Source of the DNA: an uncultured Lachnospiraceae bacterium
GTDB lineage: Bacteria; Bacillota; Clostridia; Lachnospirales; Lachnospiraceae
Assembly (NCBI GenBank): GCA_910579645.1
Contig: CAJTVK010000026.1
Coordinates: forward strand, 15,821 to 41,245
Length of the DNA: 25,425 nucleotides
Direction of reading: 5' to 3'
Shown here: positions 15,921-23,068 of the stretch, one piece after another
How positions within the stretch are numbered: the stretch's first letter is position 1
How the letters are laid out: each line of letters opens with the position of its first letter
Position numbers and translations under genes: made by a program
Notes under the pieces: model-generated
What the model saw: the letters and a program-made list of their open reading frames with translations, nothing else
What the model was told of the DNA's origin: nothing
Databases searched by the model: none

Positions 15921-18283
15921 TGGAAAGGCTGATGAGTTCTTATAAAAACTTGGCATATGAATTAGATACTCATACGAATTGGTATATCTGCAATGAGTAT
16001 TTGAAAATTTTCTTTGAGAATATGAACTATTATATGAATGAGGTAGATGAAAATGATGAAAAGGCGAAGGATAAGTTTATGAATGAATTTCAGGCATTCA
16101 TAAATGCCTTTGGAGAGTTTGTCAGGATTTTGCAGGACAATAATCAGCATACAATACAGGCTCCCAGGTATGATGTGGTAGCTCCTATAGACGGGCAGAA
16201 ATTTTTGCTGGCATACGGTGAATATATGGATTATATGCATGAACAATACTGTGGTATTGACTGGGCAGCCGGCGGCGATGCCGTCTGTAAAGAAAACAGG
16301 AGAAAGGCGAGGGTAATTATCTATCCGGATGTCTCAAGGGAGAGGATTGAGGTGATGGAAGTCATCCAATTTGATACTTGCGTGAAGAAAGAGAACCGGG
16401 AAAAAGTGACTTCTTTGCTCTTATGCAGTATTCCGATGTTTGAATATTTTGAACGGACATATGATATAATTCCCCTTATTTCGCACGAAATTTGCCATCA
16501 AATGCTTGTGCTGAAGAGGGATGAACGTAACGGTTTTCTGATTAAAATGCTTTTTCAGGAAATATCCAAAATTATTTGTTACTATATATATGCGAAGTCA
16601 TGTGACGAGAAATATGTGGTAGAATATGATTCTATTACTGAATTGCTGAGTAGATGTTTGGCAGATGTTCTGGAAAAGAATTATAAAGAGGATAATGCAC
16701 AGAAGGAAGATTATGTATCTAATCATATATCCATTAGTGTATACAGCTATATGAAAAAAATTATGCGGGAGGAAGAAAGGGATGAACGTTTAGGGGTCGG
16801 GAATATTCTATGGGAAAATATTGTAAAACATTTTTATGACATTGCAAAAGAAATTTATGCTATGGATGAGGAATTTCTGTCTGCAATGGAAGAATGTGAG
16901 AAGAGTAAAGACAGAGGGGGAGCGGAGCATGACAAAGCAGTACAAAAGGTCTATGAATTTCTCTTGCAGAAAGTGAATGGTGTGTTGCCACGGGAGAGTA
17001 AAAAGATTACAAAGAAAGATTTGAAAGACAGAACTTATGTTATGCTGGATGACTTTCTTGTTAAATGGTATAAGGATTATATGCCGGAAAATGAAATCGA
17101 TGTGCCCAAGAAGCAGAAATTAAAACATTATATTGATTTGATTAAAAGGCTTCAGGCTGTTTATCATGATGCGCTTTGCTGGAAAAACAGTATAGACCGG
17201 GACTGTCTGAACAAGATATTATCGGAATTTTCTAAGGATGCGGAAAAAAGATTCCGTGACGAGTTTTTGCAGGGAGATAAGTTCTGCATATATAGCAGGG
17301 ATCAGATGATGAAGGTTGCTTATCTGGAATTATTGAGTGCGGAACGCGCAAGAGGGAATTTGGCAGAAATTTGGTTGGGAATCAGTTTGAAAGACATTCA
17401 TAAGGTGATTGATCATACAGTTACTCTTTATCGGGAATCATGTGCGGATATGCTTATGTGTAAATGGCTTGGTTTTGACAGCTTCGGTTATTTCAGGGTG
17501 GCAGTTACATTTAGTGAGAGAATGGCAAATTATTGGGAAGAAATTTCGGACACTGGTTTGTTCAGAAGGAGGCTGATATCGGTTTTGGCTGTTCTTATGA
17601 AGAACGAGCAAATAAAAGAAGAAAAAATGGTGGTTCGTGAGGGGATAACTGTTTTTCCATGCAATATATTATGGAAAAAGATAACGGCTTACATACATGC
17701 AGAGTTATCGCAGGCAAAAGAACGGACATGGGAGCGGATGAGAAAGGATTATGACGGCATGCCGGAGAATTTTGACAAGCCGCAAAAATCAGATATCCCG
17801 GAGGAGGCCAAAAAGGCGGCAGAGATACATGAAAAATTCTTTAAGGTATTTGAAACACAGATGGAAGCCGTAATAACGAATGTATCCGAAGGGAAATCGC
17901 CGGTTTGGGAAGGTGCAATATGGGAGGATATGACGAAAAAAGAAAGCCGATTTTTTGGAGAGGATGCTCTGAACTTGCGTTCTGTCTTTCAGAAAGAGAT
18001 TAATCTGTACAGAAGAAATTTTCTGATGCTGCATGCGTTTTGGCATATTACAGTCAATGGCTGTTTACAGGCAGAAACAGAACTGATAGAGCATCTTGAG
18101 CAAGTTTATGATGGGATGGATTGTCCAAAACCTCATAAAATAGTGAAAAAGGTGGTTGATTTTTATAATAACCCTAAATCAGGGCATATTTCGAATTATG
18201 AGAAAATGAAGGATATGCTGAGGTTCATGCAGGATTACTATTATTATAACCGGTTTAAGAAGATGAAGGAGGAAGCGTTATGA
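15917..18283 (+). CDS. Large putative zinc metalloprotease (HEICH...ExxxD), second gene of FRG operon
   Basis: A 788-aa protein of mostly helical, charged sequence, with no membrane anchor or signal peptide. In IIPLISHEICHQMLVLKRD the HExxH zinc motif is complete (H190, E191, H194; codons 16484-16498). About 310 residues later, LYRESCADMLMCKWLGF supplies ExxxD (E507, D511), the pattern of third ligand and supporting Asp in gluzincins such as M48. The two motifs are known from such peptidases; the long helical insert between them is unusual. I do not recognise the family beyond this. ATG 15917 overlaps the previous stop (ATGA); GTG 15881 is an alternative start adding 12 residues. The FRG gene starts inside its stop codon. 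It may act as a protease switched on by infection or by its operon partners; that is inference. Confidence 0.8.
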   Translation: MMERLMSSYKNLAYELDTHTNWYICNEYLKIFFENMNYYMNEVDENDEKAKDKFMNEFQAFINAFGEFVRILQDNNQHTIQAPRYDVVAPIDGQKFLLAYGEYMDYMHEQYCGIDWAAGGDAVCKENRRKARVIIYPDVSRERIEVMEVIQFDTCVKKENREKVTSLLLCSIPMFEYFERTYDIIPLISHEICHQMLVLKRDERNGFLIKMLFQEISKIICYYIYAKSCDEKYVVEYDSITELLSRCLADVLEKNYKEDNAQKEDYVSNHISISVYSYMKKIMREEERDERLGVGNILWENIVKHFYDIAKEIYAMDEEFLSAMEECEKSKDRGGAEHDKAVQKVYEFLLQKVNGVLPRESKKITKKDLKDRTYVMLDDFLVKWYKDYMPENEIDVPKKQKLKHYIDLIKRLQAVYHDALCWKNSIDRDCLNKILSEFSKDAEKRFRDEFLQGDKFCIYSRDQMMKVAYLELLSAERARGNLAEIWLGISLKDIHKVIDHTVTLYRESCADMLMCKWLGFDSFGYFRVAVTFSERMANYWEEISDTGLFRRRLISVLAVLMKNEQIKEEKMVVREGITVFPCNILWKKITAYIHAELSQAKERTWERMRKDYDGMPENFDKPQKSDIPEEAKKAAEIHEKFFKVFETQMEAVITNVSEGKSPVWEGAIWEDMTKKESRFFGEDALNLRSVFQKEINLYRRNFLMLHAFWHITVNGCLQAETELIEHLEQVYDGMDCPKPHKIVKKVVDFYNNPKSGHISNYEKMKDMLRFMQDYYYYNRFKKMKEEAL

Positions 18284-19350
18284 GCATATGGTATGCCAAA
18301 AGCCTTCATGAGTATATTGAAATGATTGGGTATATCTTCGATCAGCAAGGGGATACCGACAGAAAATTCCCTTTATGGTTCCGTGGAAATGAACAGACGG
18401 ATAAGTATTATTATCTGGATCCGAAGATATACAGAGATTTTTATTTGAATACAGAAAAGAATTTATTTGCCGATAGCAATGATTATGGGACATTATGGCT
18501 GAAGGAAGAATATCGCTATCAGCATTTTGTGGCAAGGAATTACGATAAAGTATCTGCTATGCCGGAATCTTATATAGAGTGGCAGGAAGTCATGCAGCAC
18601 TATTTTTCCGAGACTAGGCTGATGGACTGGAGTGAGTCGGCAGTGGTAGCTTTAAGCTTTGCCTTGGAAGCTTATCTCAATCCGGCAGACGATCATGAGG
18701 TCAGATATAAACGGAGACATAATTCGCCGGTAGTATGGGTGCTCAATCCGGTAAAGCTGAACAGAATTGTGTATGATTGTTTCAAGAAGGATTTAGGGTT
18801 GGTGGAGAATGCCATGAACGGAATTCAAAAGTATAGCGCCGGTAAAATCTATGAAATGCTCCGGAAACATGAGGAAATCTATTTTATGTTGGACGACAAG
18901 GTAAATGGAGGCGTGAACGGCTTAATCAGCTTATCCGGGCTGGAGGCATTGCGGAGATCAAAGGGGGGAAATCTGAGGGAGGCTTTGGAAAATGAGAATA
19001 TGAATCCGTTTTTCTATCTTATATTGAAATATTATTCAGAGGGGCTAAGAGTGGATGTACAGAAATTGCCGCCGCTTGCTATTATCCATCCGCACCATAG
19101 TGCAAGAATACATGAGCAAAAAGGAGCTTTCACGATTTTCCCGTATTACGGCGATGCAGGGCAAGCTTTTAAGGGGGTAAGTCCTTATGCAATGGAATAT
19201 ATGCCGTTATGCAAGGATTGCTTGGAGGAAATTATTTTGATGGATGCATGGAATATTGCAGAGGATCTGAAGAGCATTGGTGTGCGGCGGTCACATTTGT
19301 ATCCGGAAATGGAGAACGTGACAAAAGATTTTGAGAATTTCAGGTATTGA
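18280..19350 (+). CDS. FRG-domain protein, third gene of operon
   Basis: A 356-aa cytosolic protein with a full FRG domain: LWFRGNEQ near the start (W33-F34-R35-G36), the central QHYFSETRLMDWSESAVVALSFA (H107, R113, D116, W117), SPVVWVLNP strand, and near the end ARIHEQKGAFTIFPYYG. These are the landmarks that define the family. FRG proteins are common near phage-defence and other conflict genes; their biochemical activity is not settled to my knowledge. AAGGAGG at 18267-18273 and ATGA overlap with the protease gene show tight coupling, so the two probably work together. No close neighbour restriction or methylase gene is present. It may be the effector of the system; this is inference. Confidence 0.9.
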   Translation: MSIWYAKSLHEYIEMIGYIFDQQGDTDRKFPLWFRGNEQTDKYYYLDPKIYRDFYLNTEKNLFADSNDYGTLWLKEEYRYQHFVARNYDKVSAMPESYIEWQEVMQHYFSETRLMDWSESAVVALSFALEAYLNPADDHEVRYKRRHNSPVVWVLNPVKLNRIVYDCFKKDLGLVENAMNGIQKYSAGKIYEMLRKHEEIYFMLDDKVNGGVNGLISLSGLEALRRSKGGNLREALENENMNPFFYLILKYYSEGLRVDVQKLPPLAIIHPHHSARIHEQKGAFTIFPYYGDAGQAFKGVSPYAMEYMPLCKDCLEEIILMDAWNIAEDLKSIGVRRSHLYPEMENVTKDFENFRY

Positions 19351-19356
19351 AGAATT

Positions 19357-19392
19357 ATTCATGTGGCATTGGGAAAAACTTGACACATGAAT
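19357..19392 (+). promoter_or_regulatory. 9-bp perfect inverted repeat overlapping the regulator -35 box
   Basis: ATTCATGTG at 19357-19365 and CACATGAAT at 19384-19392 are exact reverse complements 18 bp apart. The right arm overlaps the last two bases of TTGACA (19380-19385), a good place for an autoregulatory operator. The stem is also followed by CTTTTT, so it could instead end the FRG operon transcript; the long loop makes that weaker. Confidence 0.5.
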
Positions 19393-19409
19393 CTTTTTCC
19401 TATTATAAT
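19380..19409 (+). promoter_or_regulatory. Consensus promoter of the XRE regulator gene
   Basis: Perfect TTGACA (19380-19385), 18 bp spacer, perfect TATAAT (19404-19409), 30 bp before the start codon. The strongest promoter in the window. Confidence 0.8.
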
Positions 19410-19439
19410 GAATAACAGGAGAAGGGAAGGTGACGGTAT

Positions 19440-20111
19440 ATGAACAGCAATAAAATGGCGGAACAGTTAGTGGAAAGCATCCGGAGAATCTGTAGGGAAA
19501 AGGGTGTATCAATTATGCAGATGGAGAATGATTTGGGGTTTAGCGCCGGGCTGGTCAGCCGTTGGATTAAGACAAAAACCTGTCCTTCTTTTGATAAAAT
19601 TGTTGATATTATGGAATATCTGGATATTTCTTATGAGGAACTGATGAAAAATGCAAAGCCTTCCGGGGACGGGAAAGAGAAGAAGCCTGCAGGAAGCGAG
19701 AATGAAAACGACAGGCTGATGATTCAGTTGGAAAATGGAAGTGTAAGCGGGGATATTGCTTGGGAAAAAGCGGGGGAAGATGTACCGTTTGAGATACAGG
19801 CGGAAGCTGTTTTTCCGCATTTGCTGGATTATGATATGCATCGGGTTTATTTTGCGGCATATAAAAAAGGATGGTTCTTGTTTTCCGTGCAATATAATGA
19901 AGAAACTGCGGACGTGCTTATGGCAGTTTATATGTTGGTGGCTGCCGGCAGGGATATGATGAAACTGGATGCGCCGGAAGAAAAGGTTATGAAGCTGCTG
20001 AAAGTGATAGATGAAGATATTTTCAATCGAATCAATCAAAATCAGACTGATAAGATGATAGAAGATTTCCTGTCAGAAGATTTTCAGAACAGATACAGAA
20101 GTGTTTCATAA
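19440..20111 (+). CDS. XRE-family transcriptional regulator with unknown C-terminal domain
   Basis: A 223-aa protein. The N-terminal helix-turn-helix (residues about 8-60) reads VESIRRICREKGVSIMQMENDLGFSAGL then VSRWIKTKTCPSFDKIVDIMEYLDIS, the Cro/CI pattern. A polar linker follows (about 68-85) and then a C-terminal alpha/beta region of about 135 residues (with WFLFSVQYNEETADVLMAVYMLVAAG) that I do not recognise; it could be a ligand or partner sensor. A GGAAGGTGA site precedes ATG 19440. It has its own consensus promoter with an inverted repeat over the -35 box, and sits 90 bp after the FRG gene in the same AT-rich block, so it is the likely controller of that operon (inference). A strong terminator closes the block. 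Confidence 0.87.
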   Translation: MNSNKMAEQLVESIRRICREKGVSIMQMENDLGFSAGLVSRWIKTKTCPSFDKIVDIMEYLDISYEELMKNAKPSGDGKEKKPAGSENENDRLMIQLENGSVSGDIAWEKAGEDVPFEIQAEAVFPHLLDYDMHRVYFAAYKKGWFLFSVQYNEETADVLMAVYMLVAAGRDMMKLDAPEEKVMKLLKVIDEDIFNRINQNQTDKMIEDFLSEDFQNRYRSVS

Positions 20112-20130
20112 GTGTATAATAGCTGTGGTA

Positions 20131-20164
20131 AGGCATTCGGAGATATACAATCCGGATGCCTTTT
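20131..20164 (+). terminator. Intrinsic terminator after the XRE gene
   Basis: AGGCATTCGGA (20131-20141) pairs with TCCGGATGCCT (20151-20161) over 11 bp with one G-T pair, a 9-base loop, and a run of four T's at 20161-20164. It marks the right end of the AT-rich block. Confidence 0.85.
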
Positions 20165-20185
20165 AAAATGCCAAAACTTAATGAT

Positions 20186-20261
20186 ATCGGATAAATTAAG
20201 GATTTTTTGGATAAATTTAATAATTTATTCCTTGTAATATCCGATTCCCCTTGTATATAAT
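20186..20261 (+). promoter_or_regulatory. Promoter with overlapping inverted repeat for the alarmone synthetase
   Basis: TTGTAA (20232-20237), 18 bp spacer, TATAAT (20256-20261). ATCGGATA and AAGGA on the left (20186-20193, 20198-20202) are inverted at 20238-20245 and 20229-20233, so the -35 box lies within the right arm. This could be an operator. The remaining leader (20262-20407) is about 145 bases and shows only a short GCCG/CGGC hairpin near 20350-20365. Confidence 0.55.
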
Positions 20262-20407
20262 ATACACGAAGTTACAGTATATCGAAATTGTCATTGCACA
20301 TATCGCTGTCTTGCGGAAATGACGGTGAATCCCGGCGGTTCGTAAGGCAGCCGTAGTCTGCGGCAAAAATTTACAATATTTATAGGAAGAGTAAGGACGG
20401 ACGATAC

Positions 20408-21091
20408 ATGGAGAAAAGTGCGGGAAGTATACAGGAAATAAGGAACCGGGAACAGATAGAGATGTTCCTGAGCGGAAAGGACAGTATAGAGAAATTCCGG
20501 CGGACACTTATGCAGTATGAGTGCGCCATGCTGGAGATTAAGACGAAACTGGATGTTCTGAATACGGAACTGTCGCTGCAGAAGAGCCGCAACCCTTTTG
20601 AGACGATTAAATGCAGGATAAAGTCCCCGGAAAGCATTTTCGGGAAGATGCAGAAAAACAATATTCCGATGACGGTGGAAGCCATGGAGAAATATTTGAA
20701 TGACATCGCAGGAATCCGTGTCATCTGCTCTTTCCCCGATGATATTTATATGCTGGCCGATTGTCTGCTGGCGCAGGACGACATAACCTTGGTGGCACGC
20801 AAGGACTATATTAAGAAACCGAAGCCCAACGGATACCGAAGCCTTCATTTGATTGTGGAGGTGCCGATTTTTCTGACGGACGAAAAGAAGCCGATGCGTG
20901 TGGAGGTTCAGTTCCGCACGATAGCCATGGATTTTTGGGCAAGCCTGGAACATAAGATGAAATATAAAAAGCATATTGATAAGGCGGAGAGCATTTCCAA
21001 CGAATTGTTCTACTGCGCGGAACTGATAGCGCAGCTGGACGGCAGGATGCAGCAGATACGGGAAAAAATCGAAGGGGCGCCGGAGCAGTGA
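20408..21091 (+). CDS. Small alarmone synthetase, (p)ppGpp synthetase (RelQ/YjbM type)
   Basis: A 227-aa single-domain enzyme that transfers pyrophosphate from ATP to GTP or GDP to make (p)ppGpp. The RelA/SpoT synthetase motifs are present: NDIAGIRVICSFPDD (98-112), KPNGYRSLHLIVEV (139-152) and VEVQFRTIAMDFWASLEHK (165-183) with the catalytic glutamate. There is no hydrolase, TGS or ACT domain, so it is a small alarmone synthetase. The YjbM/RelQ-like length and the helical N- and C-terminal extensions fit a tetrameric housekeeping form. It has its own promoter and a ~145-base leader. It lies right next to the conflict-type block, but toxic versions usually have an adjacent antitoxin, and none is seen. 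Confidence 0.92.
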   Translation: MEKSAGSIQEIRNREQIEMFLSGKDSIEKFRRTLMQYECAMLEIKTKLDVLNTELSLQKSRNPFETIKCRIKSPESIFGKMQKNNIPMTVEAMEKYLNDIAGIRVICSFPDDIYMLADCLLAQDDITLVARKDYIKKPKPNGYRSLHLIVEVPIFLTDEKKPMRVEVQFRTIAMDFWASLEHKMKYKKHIDKAESISNELFYCAELIAQLDGRMQQIREKIEGAPEQ

Positions 21092-21164
21092 CCGGATAAG
21101 TTTCTGCCGGATGTGCTCCGTAAGGTAAGAAATCTCAGCCGGACGGAAAGGATAGGGTGCGGAT

Positions 21165-22082
21165 ATGGATGTGTCGAGGGGGAATATATGCCGGATAGGT
21201 CTTCTGGTTTTTCTTCTGCTGCTGCTATGTGTGCCATATGCGGGATGCGCCGTTTCCGGCGAAAGTAAGGAAGATAGGGACGGCAGCCTTTCACAGATAC
21301 AGGCAGCGGAGGACGGGCAGATCGCCGTCAGTTTCTTAGGCACTGCGGAAGATGCGGACTGCATGATAATCAGCAGCGGCAAAAGGGCAGTTATGATAGA
21401 CACAGGGGAGGAACAGGACGGAGAAAGGATTTTAGCCGTGCTGGAAGAAAAGGGGATTGAAGTGATTGATTATATGATTCTGACCCATCCGGATGCGGAC
21501 CATGTGGGAGGAGCCGATGCCGTTTTAAGAAATTTCCGGGTACTGCAGGTGGTGGAGCCGGTTTACGGCGGGGATGCGGAAAAGGAAGAAAGGTTTGAAA
21601 AACTGAACGGCTATTGCGAAGAAAACGGGATTCCGGTGCGGCGGCTGAAGGAGAATCTTGACGTGAGCACGGATTACCTTGATTTTACCGTATATCCTCC
21701 CGAAAAACCGTATTATGAAAAGGCAAATAATTATTCCCTGGCCGTATTGGTCAGTCACGGCAGCGTGCATCTGTTTTTTGCGGGAGACGCCCTGCGTATT
21801 CGGTCGAAGGAACTGTTGGAAATTCCCCTGCCGGAAATTGATTTATATAAGGTGCCGCATCATGGCAGGGACAATAAGGCGACGGAAGAAATGTTTGAGG
21901 CAATACACCCACGATATGCAGTGGTCACGGCCGGAGACGCGGAAGAAGAAGTGAAGAAAAGCTGCAGTAAGCTGGGAGTGCAGCTTTTCTTCACCGGGCA
22001 GCAGGGATGGGAGTTTATCAGTGACGGTAAGGAATTATGGATAAACGAAAAAAACGGATTAAAACGGAAAGAAAATGGTTGA
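21165..22082 (+). CDS. Metallo-beta-lactamase-fold lipoprotein (ComEC C-terminal-like)
   Basis: A 305-aa exported protein with a hydrophobic core (about 11-24) and lipobox YAGC (C28). The mature part is a metallo-beta-lactamase-fold domain: VSFLGTAEDADCMII, MIDTGEE, ILTHPDADHVGG (H108, D110, D112, H113), FFAGDA and VPHHGRDN. This is the order seen in the C-terminal domain of ComEC and in stand-alone ComEC/Rec2-like hydrolases. It is expected to bind two metal ions and may cleave nucleic acid or another phosphoester outside the cell; the substrate is unknown. It starts 73 bp after the alarmone synthetase and has an AAGGATAGGG site. It may be a partner or duplicate of the ComEC domain; that is inference. 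Confidence 0.85.
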   Translation: MDVSRGNICRIGLLVFLLLLLCVPYAGCAVSGESKEDRDGSLSQIQAAEDGQIAVSFLGTAEDADCMIISSGKRAVMIDTGEEQDGERILAVLEEKGIEVIDYMILTHPDADHVGGADAVLRNFRVLQVVEPVYGGDAEKEERFEKLNGYCEENGIPVRRLKENLDVSTDYLDFTVYPPEKPYYEKANNYSLAVLVSHGSVHLFFAGDALRIRSKELLEIPLPEIDLYKVPHHGRDNKATEEMFEAIHPRYAVVTAGDAEEEVKKSCSKLGVQLFFTGQQGWEFISDGKELWINEKNGLKRKENG

Positions 22083-22107
22083 AAAAAACATCCGAAAACG
22101 GTATAAT
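22079..22107 (+). promoter_or_regulatory. Sigma-A promoter for the XRE-Uma2 gene
   Basis: TTGAAA (22079-22084), 17 bp spacer, TATAAT (22102-22107). The -35 box overlaps the stop codon of the preceding gene. Confidence 0.7.
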
Positions 22108-22167
22108 AAAGAAAACGAAAGAACAACTCATTTATCCGGATTTCGGCATGGAACGGAGGGGTGCGGT

Positions 22168-22959
22168 ATGACAGTGGATGAGATGAGACAGCTGAAGAAA
22201 ATAAAGGGATATACTTATGCTCAGCTTGCAGAATGGTCGGGAGTGCCTTTGGGAACCGTCCAGAAGATATTCAGCGGTGAGACACAGTCGCCGCGCTACA
22301 GCACATTACTGGCGTTGGAATCGGTATTTAAAGAAAAGGGAGGCCACAGCGTAAAGGAGCCGGCCCATTATCTGGCTAAAAAGCCGGGAGAGTACAATAT
22401 ACAGGACTATTACGCATTTCCGGAGGATAAGAGGGTGGAACTGATTGACGGCGTTATCTATGATATGGCATCGCCCGGATTTGTCCATCAGCGGATTGCG
22501 GGGGAAGTTTATCGGCAGATAGCCAATTATATTTCTTCCGGCAAAGGAAGCTGCCTGCCGGTCATTGCTCCGATGGACGTCCGCCTGGACTGTGATGACC
22601 GGACCATGATACAGCCGGATGTCATTATAGTCTGTGACAGGGAAAAAGTAAAAGGATGGGGAATCATGGGGGCGCCCGATTTTGTTCTGGAGGTTCTGTC
22701 GCCTTCCACCAAACGGAAAGACTGTATCAAAAAGCTGGATAAATATATGGAAGCCGGCGTAAGGGAATATTGGATGATAGACCCTTCTAAGCAGAAAGTC
22801 ATTGTTTACCAGTTTGAGAATGAGATTTACCCGGCTGTCTATGGACTGGATATGCCGCTGGAAATGGCAATCTTTGACGGAAAACTGAAAATAGATTTGC
22901 GGGAAATCAGGGAAATGATTCAGGAATATCCCACAGACGGGAGAGAGGATTTGGAATAA
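22168..22959 (+). CDS. XRE helix-turn-helix fused to Uma2-family (DUF820) nuclease domain
   Basis: A 263-aa two-domain protein. Residues about 1-58 form an XRE helix-turn-helix (YTYAQLAEWSGVPLGTVQKIFSG). Residues about 75-255 are a Uma2/DUF820 domain of the PD-(D/E)XK nuclease fold: RVELIDGVIYDMASP (E91), IQPDVIIVCD (D151), PDFVLEVLSPSTKRKD (E175) and MEAGVREYWMIDPSKQKVIVY. The acidic residues and lysine expected for catalysis are present. Plain Uma2 proteins have about 190 residues, so the helix-turn-helix is an addition. GGAGGGG at 22154-22160 fixes ATG 22168; the frame continues to 22075 without a good site. Uma2 genes are usually multi-copy and of unknown biological role. It has its own promoter and terminator. 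Confidence 0.87.
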   Translation: MTVDEMRQLKKIKGYTYAQLAEWSGVPLGTVQKIFSGETQSPRYSTLLALESVFKEKGGHSVKEPAHYLAKKPGEYNIQDYYAFPEDKRVELIDGVIYDMASPGFVHQRIAGEVYRQIANYISSGKGSCLPVIAPMDVRLDCDDRTMIQPDVIIVCDREKVKGWGIMGAPDFVLEVLSPSTKRKDCIKKLDKYMEAGVREYWMIDPSKQKVIVYQFENEIYPAVYGLDMPLEMAIFDGKLKIDLREIREMIQEYPTDGREDLE

Positions 22960-22962
22960 CAG

Positions 22963-23000
22963 TCCGGCAGGGGAAAGATTTTTCCCCTGCCGGATTTCTT
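22963..23000 (+). terminator. Intrinsic terminator after the XRE-Uma2 gene
   Basis: TCCGGCAGGGGAAA (22963-22976) pairs perfectly over 14 bp with 22981-22994 around a 4-base loop, followed by TTTCTT. A second hairpin (GGGAAGA/TCTTCCC, 23043-23060) lies between it and the convergent buk gene. The main stem may also stop buk transcripts from the other side. Confidence 0.85.
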
Positions 23001-23068
23001 AAATATGCTGCTGATGCGGCGCACAGGACGCGCGGCGAATAGGGGAAGACGGCTCTTCCCTGCCCGGA

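Noticed and set aside
20408..21091. Toxic small alarmone synthetase with antitoxin
   Set aside because: No small antitoxin gene is adjacent or overlapping; length and motifs fit the ordinary RelQ/YjbM type.
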